Source: Eutreptiella sp. 'Long Island Sound 2002' (lineage: Eukaryota > Euglenozoa > Euglenophyceae > Eutreptiales > Eutreptiaceae). Taken from it: a stretch of DNA of 64,000 nucleotides. The DNA is taken from the NCBI GenBank assembly GCA_964036045.1, contig OZ038378.1, positions 146,161,767 to 146,225,766 of the forward strand, given 5' to 3'. Shown one piece after another: positions 44,039-55,752 of this stretch (the stretch's first letter is position 1; each line of letters opens with the position of its first letter). A program made the position numbers and the translations under genes. Under the pieces are notes generated by a model that searched no databases, was not told the origin of the DNA, and saw only the letters and a program-made list of their open reading frames with translations.

Positions 44039-45872
44039 ACCAACGTCCCTCATGAACCTTCTGCGAACTGGCTTTCAAGGTTCAACATGATTCACATACC
44101 ATCAAATTTATCATAAACTTTCTTTTTCAACAAAGAGTGAGTAATCACCTTTCTGATCTAGGTCTGGTTCCTTACTACAGCGTTGTAATAGGTAGTGCAA
44201 TGTGTGAAATGAAAACACTGTTCAGAACACTGCTGATGTAACGATTGGAAAATGACAATTTCCGATCCCTAATGGACACAAATATAGTATCAAAAATAGC
44301 CAACTATTGTGCCGTAGTAAATGATTCCAGGCCTCAAAATTGTGCTGTTTTGGGACTCTGCACATACATGACACGCATGGTGCCACAAATGATAAAAAAA
44401 AAACTACATCTTTCAAACATGGCATGAAAAAAAATCACATTGTGATTTTACCATGATATTTGAAAGCAAAAAAATGTTGTCAAAAGAAAAATTGTGTGTG
44501 ATCGGGTAGATAGACGCCCTAAGTTGACCGGCACCACAAACCAAACAAATTATTGATCTGTGACATTGGCAGCTGAAAAACGGTCTCAACATAAAAACCA
44601 TCCTGTGCACACTTTTTGCTTAAAACTACCTGCAACCACCGATCAGTGAGTCCAAACCTAGGGTTGATTGGTTTGCATGTGGTGGGGCTTATGCACCAAA
44701 ATGCCTACGACGCTGGTCCACATCAGAGTCGTCACTCAATTCGCATGATTCGTGCAGAGCAACCCTTTCCTTCCCCTCTCTCTTTGCAAGCGCTGAGGTG
44801 CGCTTGTGGTTGTTACATTGCCACAACTACTTGGCTTGCATCCTCAGGCGACAAAAACTCCGAGGCACTAGATGCATTGTTGGCGCTACTATTGCTTGAC
44901 AATGAGCCAGATATCCATGGCAGTGTGCCCCTCGAAAAACTCACCTCATGCGCCGGGCAAAGCCGTCACGTGCTTCAACCTGGACATTCGGCCAAGAAGG
45001 GTTTCCGTCTCCCGAATGATTTTGGTATTTGCCTCCTGAACACCACCAAATTGTGCTTTCGAATTGGCCCTGAGGCCCGCGATTCGGGAATAGTGGTGAA
45101 ATCCCCATGAAACCGCAAGATACCGAGAGACTTTCGCACCCCAATCCCATTGCCTGGCCCCTCGTCATCATCATGAACGATGAAAATGCCTAGAAATCAG
45201 ATCTTGAGCGCCAAGACGCGCATTCAGAAGATTATACTGAACTCGTTCGCTGGCCCATCGCCAACCGCCAACCGCAGCATATCAGGCACCAAGCGAAAGC
45301 GAGGCGGGTGGCGCGCGTGATATGGTTGAGGGAAGAGGAGTATGCGCCAATCGAAAGCGGGACTTACCGAGATGCACATCACAGGGACAGACAGACACGG
45401 TTGGCCTGGCGAAACAGCAAACACACCAGCGCATTGTCCGGGATGTCCAGGAAAGTGAGCAGCAACCGCACGAAATCAGCAACATGACTGTGTACGAGGG
45501 TACAAGGCAAGACATGCTGCAAGGACCAGCCCTGGCCCCCTAATACGAAACTTTCGGAGGAAATGCCCAATGACGCACCATCCGGCAGATGAATCCGTGG
45601 CAATCCGTGGCGAAAGCAGAAGGGGCTGCACACCCAATCAAATTGGGAGGGTAAAGTGCTGATAGAAGCGTGAAGGCGTTGAAATGCAAACAGTAGAACA
45701 AATTCGTGATGTACGTGAGGAAGATACTTTGGAACTGGTGGCACCTGCGGATGGCGGAAAGTCGCAATAATCTAAACCGAACAACACAAAAACAATGTCA
45801 TTGCACCTACATCTTGTACGTGGTCCACCAATGCCTGTGAATGAGCCTCGCAATGACAGTGCAGAACGTCAC
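44039..45872. other. Start of the enclosed segment; weak ORF only
   Basis: The plus-strand frame at 44,616-45,110 is open for 164 codons (contains LDALLALLLLDNEPDIHGSV) without a known domain. The minus strand at 45,379-45,744 is open too. Neither can be assigned. Confidence 0.3.
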
Positions 45873-45943
45873 TGAGGCCAGAGGGAATCGAACCCCCAGC
45901 GTTTGATTTGGAATCAAACATGTTACCATTACACCATGGCCCC
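45873..45943 (-). tRNA. tRNA-Trp(CCA): tRNA-Trp, anticodon CCA
   Basis: The minus strand folds into a full cloverleaf: acceptor GGGGCCA with TGGCCTC (one G-U), D arm GTGT-AATGGTA-ACAT, anticodon arm TTTGA-TTCCAAA-TCAAA with anticodon CCA, variable CGCT, T arm GGGGG-TTCGATT-CCCTC, and discriminator A. U33 is present. No intron and no encoded CCA are seen. Internal promoter elements (A box TGGTGTAATGG-like, B box GGTTCGATTCC) are intact. Confidence 0.95.
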
Positions 45944-46030
45944 TCTGGGTATGCTACAGTGCGTGCGACTAGCAACCCGCCAAGGGCCATACTGCGTTAG
46001 TTACAAACAGAACATGCATGATACTAGTGT

Positions 46031-46103
46031 AGGCCCCGGCGGGGTTCGAACCCGCGACCTCACGCTTACTGGGCGTGCGCTACTACCACTGAGCTACAGA
46101 GCC
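46031..46103 (-). tRNA. tRNA-Thr(AGT): tRNA-Thr, anticodon AGT, with unusual C33
   Basis: Minus strand: acceptor GGCTCTG with CGGGGCC (two G-U pairs), D arm GCTC...GCGC with one mismatch, anticodon arm CACGC-CCAGTAA-GCGTG giving AGT, variable AGGTC, T arm GCGGG-TTCGAAC-CCCGC. The base before the anticodon is C instead of the near-universal U33, and the discriminator is U. The B box is intact. It lies 87 bases upstream, on the same strand, of tRNA-Trp. It could be a functional variant or an early pseudogene. Confidence 0.85.
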
Positions 46104-48798
46104 ATGTTGTAACGGGATGCAGGGTGCAACACTGGGCTCGCCGGCTAGGATGTGGGGCAAGCATACCAACCAACATACCGAGACTTCTAGGGTAGGTTTG
46201 GTGTACGTTTACAACAGGCATCCTTCCTTGTGGCAACATTCCTACAACATCCATCCTTTTCGATGAATCATAAAGGACGGTTTCGTCCATGTGGAGGTAT
46301 TTTCGGGGGGAGGGGGCACCCAACCACCCATGAAAAGCGTCAGCGTCCCCTCCGTGCCCCTAGGATGGATGGGTTACCAAAAACCTTTGTTGCCGTATGT
46401 GATGCTTCTCGAAAAGCGAAAAGTGACACGAGGAGACATTCACAAACCTTCTTTCCATTGAGGATGCGCACCACGCCGTCGCAGCTTGTTCACGCCCCAA
46501 AGAGACATGATGAACAAGTTGTTAGAAACGAAGCCGTGGTTTGAGAGTCAATGTGTTCTGGGAGGGGAGGGCTATGTGTCTACTTTGCTTGTGTGCAACA
46601 CGCGAGAGAAGCGTGAGGTGAAATGATAGCTCATACTCAGAGCTCAAATTAGAGCTCGGCCTCACCAAGTGCAAGCTTACAATACGAGAATCCTTCTGCC
46701 CCCCACCACACGTCACTACACGTACCTGGTGAGGGCTAACAACACGAACTTTGTGATCGTCAAACAACCGAAAAGCACGACGATGGTCCAAAACTCGACA
46801 TTGAAAATTGCTTTGGCACAAAAAGATGCTGGGACTTCTCCCGTTCTTCGAGAATTTGCGTACCTAACAACAACAAAAAGGATGCAAGCATGCGGGGAAA
46901 AAGAAGCCATTTCATTTGCAAGCATCCGACAAAGTATTTTGAGTGGGGATTCGTACCACATTTTTGCGACGCCATCCAGGAGCACCAATTCAATGCGGTG
47001 TTGACAAGGCGGTCGCACTCATGATTGATAGCAGGCGACGAGGCACACACAATGGAAACATCAATTTGAAGAACACAAGCACGCAACAAGGGACATTATG
47101 GAGACAACACAAGGGTGGCGACCTTCTCTTGTTCATACTACTTTGCAGCAATCACAAAAGAGGCGAACGCCACCAATGGGACACACCTCACAATTATGGC
47201 GGCACAATTTAGAAGTCCCCCGGCGATGAATGAAAGGGTCATAAACACATCGATTGCACTCACCCGATAACTAGAGTAGTACTCGAGTGGCGGGTCTTCG
47301 GGACTACAAGCCGGTGCGGAGAACAACAGTGGTTAGTCGGCTAAAATCGAAGGTCCACTCCAAAAAGCACGGACATGACTCTCAACGAGGGAGACATGAG
47401 CCACATGAGCATCACGCTATTGACAACAACCACGTTAGCGATTTGGATCTTGAGAAGCTAGTGCCTGCATTAACAAAGCCCCTCATTTCGTCAACGCGCA
47501 AGGCCAACCTCGGCAAGGAAACATTGCTCCGATTCGACACGTTTGAAGCGGTTGACTGTGAAAAGCGTTGTAAACTAGATGTTGAGGGACTTCCAGGTGG
47601 ATTGCCGAGGAGGTGCCTTTCGGTTTCCGACAACCCGGTTGCCGAATTCGGCATCTGCACAAAAGTTGTCGAGGAAGCGTGGCTTTGCTCAAAAGCAATG
47701 CTCGGTACTGCGGCCAAAAGCCTGATCCGGTATTGCATACAAAGTGGTTATCCAAGATCCAAGATGAAAGTGGTATTGTGGGAAAGTGTCCATATTTGGA
47801 AGATAAGGGTGCACCTACGTTTCGGCGTTCTTGAGCGTTAAGCATACACCCCACCAAGAGTTTGGAACAAGTGACTAACCTTGGCTTTTGGCGGTCGCGG
47901 GTCGCCCGTCTTTGCGATCAATTTCGGCGATCACTCTTGCAATCACTCTTTGGAAGTTGCGAATGAGGAGGTTGTGCAACTCTAGGTGAGTCGAGTTTCC
48001 ATCATGCTTAGTTTTTTTTTTCAAGATTTTAGATATTTTTCAGATTTTAGATGTTAGTTCATTCCACTGGAAAAGCGGGGCTCAAAAATCAGTTTTCGAA
48101 CAGACCAAATCTGAAACATGTGCTTCACATGGTGGTGTTGACGGCATTTACGAAAAAAACGACGATCGATTGTGTATGTATTCGGCGGAAACCAAAATCG
48201 GGAGGGCAGATTTGTAGCCCAAGCACTGTTCCAAGTGGTGTGAATATCTGCTGCAGAGGTACAGGGGTGAGGATTGCAGTTTTCTAGGCAGTGTGTCTGT
48301 TGGCACATGGTGTCGGGGAGCCTGGGCCTTAGCAACTGAAATGATAACGGTTCTGGCGCTTTTTCGCGACCAACCTTATTCACCCATTTCGCTTTCAGCC
48401 AATGTCACATGACGATGTCACATTTCCTCGTCTCCGCATAATTTGACAAGCCAGGTATATATATTTATGTAGTGGCGTGCAAATTTCCTTTTTGCCACAT
48501 GACCTGAGACGCACACGCACTGAAATCTAGAAGATAACAGTGGTAGAAGATAAAAGATATCATCATCGAAGCCTCATTGGAACGAGATTGCTCACACACA
48601 TCCTCATCAAATACCACGTTTCCCTCACCCCGCACCCGTGACCAAGACATTTTCTTATCCATCCAAATATTCGAAATTGAATTTAGCCGAAGGAACACTT
48701 GTTTTCGTCCACTTTGTTAAGAAGGTACATGAGACCATGGTTGTATTTCGATTGCAGGGCCCATGTAAGTATAGCTTTGATTTCTTCGCCAACTTCCC
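46104..48798 (+). other. Possible exons of an unassigned plus-strand gene
   Basis: Plus-strand open stretches at 46,669-47,004 (VRANNTNFVIVKQPKSTTMV, FAYLTTTKRMQACGEKEAIS) and 47,287-47,841 (SDLDLEKLVPALTKPLISST, FDTFEAVDCEKRCKLDVEGL) have ordinary, charged compositions and could be exons. I see no domain and could not settle their borders. From 47,880 to 48,798 I see nothing coding. Confidence 0.3.
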
Positions 48799-48810
48799 GT
48801 GACCGCAACC

Positions 48811-49119
48811 ATGGATTTCGACGCCATTAGCCATATGAGCGACTCCACCAAGATACGAACGCGTCGACAAAGGGCCCCAATCATCAAGAACAAGAGGTTA
48901 TCATGCACTTTCGGCAACGTTGCATTGTTGCAACGGCTCAACGAGATGGAGCCGGAACGGCGGAATGATTACGTCGACCGAGTGAAGTCCATGTTGCACA
49001 TGTGCAAGGTGTTGAATCGAGGGATCTTCAACCACGTCACACGCTACCGACGCGTGCGCCTCCACGCCAACCGCATGAAGCAAATCTTTAGGTTGTTTGT
49101 TGGTGGTTGCATTTGCTAA
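48811..49119 (+). CDS. Small basic protein, 102 residues, unknown
   Basis: The ATG at 48,811 opens a 102-codon frame ending in TAA. The product is basic and helical: MDFDAISHMSDSTKIRTRRQ, then RLNEMEPERRNDYVDRVKSM, then FNHVTRYRRVRLHANRMKQI. A decayed copy exists at 26,205, which shows that the unit has been duplicated within the window. Purifying selection cannot be judged from two copies by eye, but the intact frame here against stops there suggests this is the functional one. It may be an exon of a larger gene. No domain recognised. Confidence 0.5.
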   Translation: MDFDAISHMSDSTKIRTRRQRAPIIKNKRLSCTFGNVALLQRLNEMEPERRNDYVDRVKSMLHMCKVLNRGIFNHVTRYRRVRLHANRMKQIFRLFVGGCIC

Positions 49120-49199
49120 AAGGATCCGTTCGAATAAGTGGTGTAGTGCATTTTCATGTGGCTTGAAAGTTTCCAAAATTGTCACCAGCACGATAAGTT

Positions 49200-50858
49200 G
49201 TGGTTTCTATTTTTTCCCTTGAAGCGCAGCGCGGCGGAGGCATTCCGTATCGAATTATGCTAGTTCGGGGGGCAGGGCGAAATGACTTAAGGCAAATCCT
49301 TGCCGTGTGCGTATTTGTCTCGTGGAATGTAGCCCGAAAGGAGGGTTTTGCTCTACCCTTGAGCTTTGCACGCCGGAGCCCGGCGGTTAGCAACCAACTC
49401 CCCGGTTGCCGGAGTTGGACATGGTCAATCGAATGCCGCGCTACATTCAGGCAAATTTTTCGTCGAAAACTTGGGTCCTCCCCCGAGAAGGATGGCCCAA
49501 GCGATCGTAACGCAGGATTTCGTAATCATGATGTGGCTTGTGTTTGCCGCAGGAGTCAATTGCATTGGCGGGACGTCAACTTATGGCACATGCTGGTGCT
49601 TTGGAACGAGGCCGAAGCGGAATTGCGGCGATACTCGGGCATTGGTAGCCACGGCGGCGTCCTTGAAGTCGGAAACCTCAACTTGCAAATGAGCCCCACA
49701 CTGTTGCAACAAATCCACGACACCACCTCATGTCTTTGTTGGACCCGTTCTCCCCCGGTCCCTAAAATAACTACCGGTGAACCCCAACCCCTGCCGCGCG
49801 CGGCGACTGGGTGCGCGGCGCCGAATAGCCCGGACTCCCAACACGCATCCCAGCCCTCGCCGCCGCGCAATATTTTCCCTCCACAAGCCTACTCCTACTC
49901 GCCACCGTCCTCTGCCAAGTCCGGTGTGTCGCCACTCTCCTCCCGGCATTCTAGCCTCATGCCACGGATATATGTCGCCCCCAAAACCGGGCAAACTGGT
50001 TCATTGTCCAAGCGAAGGCCCTTTGGCAAAAGTGCATCCCCAGTGATCGACCACAAGCTCTCTTCGCCTAATGGCCGTCCGCGCCCCGGATGCGCCGCCG
50101 CGGCGGGCACGCCGCACGCCGCGTCGCCGCGGCTTCGAGTCTACATGACCGGATTGTGTAGCCCAAGATCGAGCGCCGCGTCCTCCGCTTCGATGTCTCC
50201 CCGCGACCATGTCACCTTACGGTCACCACGCTCGACCTGGGTAATTCGTGCAAAGGGCAGCGACAGCGGAGCCTCTCCGCGCTCCCAGTCCCATCGCTGT
50301 CTCAGTGAAGGCACTTCGGCGTCGCCGTCGACCTTGAGTCCGCGATCTCCGCGCGTTTTGGCTGAGAGCCCAGGCCGTTCCCCAACGTGTTCTAGGCTTC
50401 CGTGGATGCCGGCCCCGTTCGATCCCGCCGCGGTGTGTCAATCAATGCGCCGCGGGTCTAGTTCACAACGACGCATGCGGGTCTCTCTATCGAGCTCCCC
50501 GACGCGTCGGCTTTCCCGCACTTTGCCGGGGTGCACCGACGCAATAATTTGGAGTGACGCGTCCCATGCCATCGGCAAACTCTCAAACAACCGAAAGAGC
50601 TCCGGCGGACCCCTCAGCTGCAAGACCATCGCGCTCGCATGCATCTTTTGTCGCCGAGCAAGCGCCGCAGATCAAATTTTCGGGATTGGGCTTCGGCGGC
50701 GGTCAAGCCGTACGCTGTCGTTAATGCCTGACGCCGGGCAGCCGCCGCAGGGATCGCAGGGATCGCTTGCCGGTGACGGAGGTGACGATACCATCAGCAT
50801 TTGGGTATGTGCGCCCCTTGTTCAAGAAGGTCCAAAGCAATTGTTGCAATTGCGCTGA
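49200..50858 (+). CDS. Ser/Pro/Arg-rich protein, probable exon
   Basis: A plus-strand frame is open for 552 codons. A good 3' splice site (TGTGTTTGCCGCAG) at 49,551 precedes the most protein-like start, RSQLHWRDVNLWHMLVLWNE, then EAELRRYSGIGSHGGVLEVG. From about 49,750 the sequence is disordered, with many SPR, SPRSP and SSP words that resemble proline-directed kinase or SR-type substrates. A donor GG|GTATGT at 50,805 falls after GDGGDDTISIW. The functional exon is therefore probably 49,553-50,804. The opposite strand is partly open because of high GC, which lowers certainty. No domain is recognised. Confidence 0.5.
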   Translation: MVSIFSLEAQRGGGIPYRIMLVRGAGRNDLRQILAVCVFVSWNVARKEGFALPLSFARRSPAVSNQLPGCRSWTWSIECRATFRQIFRRKLGSSPEKDGPSDRNAGFRNHDVACVCRRSQLHWRDVNLWHMLVLWNEAEAELRRYSGIGSHGGVLEVGNLNLQMSPTLLQQIHDTTSCLCWTRSPPVPKITTGEPQPLPRAATGCAAPNSPDSQHASQPSPPRNIFPPQAYSYSPPSSAKSGVSPLSSRHSSLMPRIYVAPKTGQTGSLSKRRPFGKSASPVIDHKLSSPNGRPRPGCAAAAGTPHAASPRLRVYMTGLCSPRSSAASSASMSPRDHVTLRSPRSTWVIRAKGSDSGASPRSQSHRCLSEGTSASPSTLSPRSPRVLAESPGRSPTCSRLPWMPAPFDPAAVCQSMRRGSSSQRRMRVSLSSSPTRRLSRTLPGCTDAIIWSDASHAIGKLSNNRKSSGGPLSCKTIALACIFCRRASAADQIFGIGLRRRSSRTLSLMPDAGQPPQGSQGSLAGDGGDDTISIWVCAPLVQEGPKQLLQLR

Positions 50859-51177
50859 AACGAACGCTGAACGCAGCAGGGTAGGATGGGCGTGGGGGTG
50901 GGGGCGCTGAGCCTCGGACAAAGAATGGCATGATCGTGAAGAGTCAAGCAGCGTAAATCACTGTCGTCCGTTTCCCGTTCTCTCCTTCCCCAAGCCCTGT
51001 TGGTGTCCGTGCCAATCTCAGTATTGGAGGGCCAAGGTTTGCACGTATGGAAGGCCGTACCCGTGGTCGCAAATGTTGCACCCTCCTTGGGGTGGCCTGG
51101 CAAGTTTCTAGTTGGGTCTTCTCTAGGCTGGGCAGATCTGGGGCATTTGCCCCAACAGTCGCAGACCCGCACAACGC

Positions 51178-51465
51178 AACCATTGCTGCTCAAAGCAGCT
51201 ATCTATCTCTAGGCCATACAGGCGGCCTTAGCAGCTGGGCTTGGCTGTTGTGAGCAGCTGCTTGTTGCTGTTTCGGCAGCTGTTTGATGCTGCTCTGTGC
51301 AGCACGGCTTGGTTGCTCTGTGGAATGGCTTGTTGCTGCTGATGCTCCTACTGCTCCAAGCTGTCCATCTGGCCGGAGAAGGGGCTAACTTCAGCTGCCC
51401 AGAGCAGTAACAGTTGAGTGCGAACATCAGCTGCATGCAGCAGCGACATCCATCTGCTCAAAGCC
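51178..51465 (+). repeat. Direct repeat, copy 1 (GCTGC-rich)
   Basis: From CAACCATTGCTGCTCAAAGC to CGACATCCATCTGCTCAAAG. It is nearly identical to 56,125-56,451 apart from a 39-bp insertion in that copy and scattered bases. Many GCAGCTG words give internal hairpins. The two copies bracket 4.7 kb. Confidence 0.9.
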
Positions 51466-51539
51466 GTGCGCGCGCTTGTGCTGCGCTGAAGCTGCGGCGC
51501 GTGACGTTGGGGGGTCTGGGTCCTGTGGTCCTCTGCCGG

Positions 51540-52546
51540 GCAATTTGGTGTGAAAGTCCGCATGTGCGGTGCTCTCCGTCTCGTGGAAATGATCTGGTGG
51601 CATCTCCGGTGGATAGCGTCAACCGATTGCCCAGTCGCTTCCGATGAGGCGGGCGAGCGCTGGATTGCCGGAACTTTGTGCCGCTGTGAGTGTCCCGCGC
51701 CCCACGTGCATGCCCCTGCCTTGCCCTGCACGGCGGGGCCGACAGACGTCATGGAAACCCTCTTGCCCGTGCACTGGCGTGGGCATTTTGTGTGCGCATT
51801 TTCCGTGTCCAAACCTCCGTGCCGCTGCCCCGGCGACGGAGGGGCGCGTGGGCCTCTGGGACCGAAACAATGAAGGTGGCAGCCGCAGCCCCGTTGGCGC
51901 GAGGGAATGCACAGGCGCTTTGCAGCGGCATCCCACCGCGCGAAAGGGGCACCCGATGCCGCGGTGTGTACCTTGTGCCCCGTGGAGGCCCCCCGAAGGG
52001 GTGGTGGGCGTATTGGTAAGGGGACGCTGGAGGCTGGACATTGCCCGGCACGCCACCTCTGCCTCTGCTCCGATCCACTGCCATACCCGCCGTCTGCAGG
52101 GTCTGTTTCGAGGAAGAAACGTGTCGGAGCGCGTCAAGTGGCTGGTGGTGCAGCAGCTGTATCAACTCCGCAAGGTCTGCCTGCTGCACGGCTCCATGAC
52201 GCCGCCGGGCTCGGGGCTGATCTACCAGCCCAAGTCCGACTCCTGGAGCGACGTGTGGAGCAACTTCTTCCTCGTGTCGGGGTCCAGCAAACCGTTCTGG
52301 CTGGAGCTGCTCGACCTAGACCCCTCGTCGCCCCGGCTGCAGGCCGCTGAGCGGGACCTCAACCGCGTCAAGCAGCAGCTGGGCCACGCGTTGCCGAGCG
52401 CGCACCGGAAAAGGTCTGCGGGGGCAGGCGGCGGGAGGCCAGAAGAGAGAGCCCCCCAACAAGGCCCGGCGCCGGTGCAATCAAGTTGGTCTGCGCGTGC
52501 CCAGTGTATCATCCCAGAGTCCGTCTGTGTCAAGGCACTAGACTGA
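51540..52546 (+). CDS. Probable two or more exons, product unknown
   Basis: The clearest piece is the last exon at 52,100-52,546, which follows CCGCCGTCTGCAG and reads LFRGRNVSERVKWLVVQQLY, LRKVCLLHGSMTPPGSGLIY, then SGSSKPFWLELLDLDPSSPR and a helical AAERDLNRVKQQLGHAL, ending at TGA. Upstream, 51,690-52,014 is GC-rich and open and ends at ATTG|GTAAGG, a good donor, but the phases I tried do not join cleanly. The gene lies inside the pair of direct repeats. No family is recognised. Confidence 0.45.
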
Positions 52547-53980
52547 CGCGCTCGGCGGTGCTGTTGCGTGTTTTGGGCAAGTGTGCTGCCCAAGTGCTCT
52601 GCAGGAACTCGTTTCTGTCGGGGCGGGGGGCTCTGGGGGGCTGCCGCAAGGGGATGCTCCTTCGAACTTCATTTTTTTAGCGGGCCAAGTTTTGGAACGA
52701 GATCTGGTTTGTGGGTGCGGGCTCCGCTGCCCCTTTGTAAACGGGGACTACTGGTGCTCTGCGAGTCTCATCCGGGCGTTGGTTGTGCGCATTTTCCAGC
52801 GCTTGCTTTGGGCCCCGTTTGTTTCGTCGTGCCGTTGGCGTTGTTGGGTCGTGCTGTTGGTTGTCAGATAGGCTTTTGGAGCCCCCCCCCCCCCCCTCCG
52901 CGCGCAGTAATTTCGGTCATAGCGCGACCCGTCGATCATGTTCACGGACTGTGTGCCTGGGGGTTCAACGCGTGGTGGGTCGCTGTTCGAGTGTGTCGTC
53001 TCCGTTGGATCTGCATGAGTCGACGGGGGAGGAGGGGCAGAGTATCTGCGGTGGTCTTTTCTGCGATTGTGGGTCCCACGGTCGCGCACGTTTGACTGGC
53101 ATTCGGTCCTGCGTCCCGCTTCCCCGACCACCCCCGGAAAGGCCCCCCATGCCCCAAACACACGCCCCGGGCAGTGGGATGACGTCTCCCTCTGACCTGC
53201 AGACCTGTGTTTTCCCTCCCCCCCACGACCTCGGCAACCGAAGCCGGTCGGACCGGTCGCACGGGCCCCACATCCCGGGGCCCACAGGAGACCCCCCCGC
53301 CCGCTCTGCCGTAGGGGAGGCCCCCCGGCCGGCGGTATGGGGGTGTCCGCTTGGACGCCCCCGGCCAATGGCGAGGGCCGTTGCCCTCCTCCTCGCGGAC
53401 CCGACACGGGGCAGTGAAGCGGGGACAGCCCGGGGGCTGCGTTGGCACAACCTCCCGAGGGAAGGGAAGGGGTTGAGCAGGGGGGTGAGGGTAGGCCAGG
53501 CAGAGGGAGAGGGAGCGCACAAGGGGATGAGAGGCCGATGGGCCCTGCCGCCTGCGGGGGGAAAAGGTTCAAGTGACCAGAGGCCAATACGCGCCGCCAG
53601 CCGCAGACAGCAGTCCACTGCAGGTGTCATGCCAACCCTCCTACTCCCCCTCATGTCTGCAGGGTGGGTGTCAGAAGACACGTAGCTGCCCGTCCCCGCC
53701 GATGGGGGTGGCGGTGGGGCCGTTTGGTGTCAAGTTGGGGGTTTGGGCCGTTGTTGCGAGCCTTTGGTTTCTGACGGCTGCGAGGGGCTTCGGTGCTCAG
53801 CGGACAGCATTTGGCGAGGCCGAGGTCCGCTGTTGAGAGCAGGTCCCGCAGGGGCAGAAGGGAAGCAAATTCCATGGAGTTAGCACTGCTGTTGCACAGC
53901 ATCGCTGGCTGCAGCGGCATGTGTCAGCAACGGCGCATCATTGGATTGTGTGCGCCCCCCCCGCCCCTCCCCCCAGGGGT
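52547..53980. other. GC-rich stretch open in several frames; no gene called
   Basis: Both strands carry 280-300 codon frames between 52,750 and 53,685, as expected for very GC-rich DNA. Compositions are low complexity (Pro, Gly, Arg). A C14 run lies at about 52,885. Probably intron or intergenic. Confidence 0.4.
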
Positions 53981-53982
53981 GC

Positions 53983-54155
53983 ATTAGAAGGGAAGGGACC
54001 GCAGAGGCGGCCTCAGAAGCGGTTAGGCAGGCGGTTGGAGGAGGATTGCCAAAGCGGTCCGGGGCGGTTACTGTCGGTTACAACTGCCATTGAAGCTGGC
54101 ACTTGCCGTCAGGGAGGCAGTGGCTGGGCATAGGCTGGGCGCCCTGGAGGGGGGG
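53983..54155 (+). repeat. Dispersed repeat, copy 2
   Basis: Plus-strand counterpart of 18,022-18,215: GCATTAGAAGGGAAGGGACC, then GCCAAAGCGGTCCGGGGCGG, then GCTGGCACTTGCCGTCAGGG. It ends at a G13 run and is followed by a C17 run at 54,181. Confidence 0.7.
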
Positions 54156-54556
54156 GGGGGGGCTCCCCCTTCCAATGCATCCCCCCCCCCCCCCCGCATT
54201 CTCTGCAGAAGCTCAGCATTCCACCCTCAGACGGGTGTAAGCCATCGAAGTGCCCAGGTCTGCTGCGGGGGCATATGTAGGGCGGCATCGAGAGATTGAA
54301 GGGTCCGCGTTTGATATGCGGAGGCGTCAAACCCCCAACAGCAGCCGAACCGCAACTCTCAAATGCCTCCAACATCCCGAACAAACCGTTGGCAACCCCC
54401 CAACAGCCAACCACAGCCCTCACGGACATCCAACAACCTTCAGAGGCCCTCCACCGGCCCATCCTCACCAACCTTCCCGCCGGCAGCCCTTCCACAGCCC
54501 CTTTACCCCCCGGTCCCGTGGGTTAGTGCGGCTTTCCAGAGATACCACCAACGCCA

Positions 54557-55105
54557 GTGCGTCAGAGGGTGCCCAATGTACCGGTTCTGCTCCGTCCACT
54601 GTACGCCCGCGTTGGCCACAGGCATTCTACCCCACGCTGCTCCCCTGGCCTCCGTCTGGATCGGGAGGATTCGTCGACATCGGCTGCGATCCCTCGCAGG
54701 CAATCGACCCCAGGACTTCCCTCTGGGCCCCGTTCGGATCGGGTGGATTCCCCAACGCCGGCTGCAACGCTCCGGCAGCCCTCGACGCCGGGGCCCGGTC
54801 GGTCGCCGCGGCCCCGGGCCATTTCTTGGAAGGGCATCACGATGCCCGTCCCCCGGCCGGGGGTGGTGCTCCCTCAGATCGACACGCGCCGCCGCTCCAT
54901 GTCCTGCCCCGCCCCGAACCAGTTCGCCGATTACGCGAAGGCGATGGAGTGGGGCCGCATGCGCCGCTATTTCTCCGTCCCTTTTGCTAAGGTGGACGAA
55001 AAGGCCGCGCGGCGCCGGGTGCACCCGCTGAAGTTCAAAGTCCGCTTGCCGTCGCCGTCCCAGTCGCCGCCGTCACCTGTATCGTCACCAGAGCGTCGGC
55101 AGCAG
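54557..55105 (+). CDS. Exon of an Arg/Ser/Pro-rich protein
   Basis: The frame contains a two-fold repeat, DREDSSTSAAIPRRQSTPG then DRVDSPTPAATLRQPSTPG, followed by RPGVVLPQIDTRRRSMSCPA, FADYAKAMEWGRMRRYFSVP and AKVDEKAARRRVHPLKFKVR, then SPSQSPPSPVSSPERRQQ. It ends at CGGCAGCAG|GTGTGT, a usable donor. A further block at 55,753-56,000 (RKRHSIGAPVVTSTRRSPVP, RKRLSLGHVLPSPSDLANRR) ends at CTCAG|GTATGG and may be a later exon, though my simple join does not keep phase. The repeated S-T-P and R-x-x-S words suggest a phosphorylated, disordered protein. The start is uncertain. Confidence 0.45.
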
Positions 55106-55752
55106 GTGTGTCTTGGGGGTGGTCGGGCGGTGGCCCAAAAGTCGTTGAAACGTAGCCAGGGGGCAGTTTGAGGTGCATGCGAGGGTTGCGGGGGGTGGAT
55201 TACCTGGTTGAGGCGAACCGGGTCCGTGACTGGAACGGAACTGGGGGTATCGGAAGGGTGCGAGACCGGGGCTGCCACCACCATTGGTTGGCACAGTAGA
55301 AATGGGTTGGGACCCCCCTGGGATGGGGCGGAAGGGAATTTGGGCCGAGCCATGGGTGCCAGAGGATGTTGTGGGGGCTGGGGGGACTAGCCTTCGTCAG
55401 GGTCACCGTTGCAACAGTGGCTTCGTGATTTTTATCGCTCTGAAATCACAGAAATGTCGCAAAACAAGGAGGCTCCGTTCCAAGACCCGCGGAACGTGGG
55501 TTTTGGTGATGGCGTTTGCGATGAATTGCGCGCCTGGGGTTGTGTCCTCTGCTGTGGATTGTGTGAGTTGATTTGCTCCCACCCCGAGCAAAGGGTCTAA
55601 GGCTGTGAGCGATGGGTTTATTGCTGTGAGCAAAGGGTCTGTTGCTCTGAGGCCGGCAGCAGGCGATGCGCGATCGGCGGGTGCCAGGTCATCCCACTGC
55701 CATGGGCGCTGCACATGACAGGCACTGGGTAGGAGGCCATCCTGGAAATCAG

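Noticed and set aside
52748-53685. Frames of 240-300 codons on both strands
   Set aside because: GC-rich DNA lacks stop codons by chance; compositions are low complexity and no splice-bordered exon stands out.
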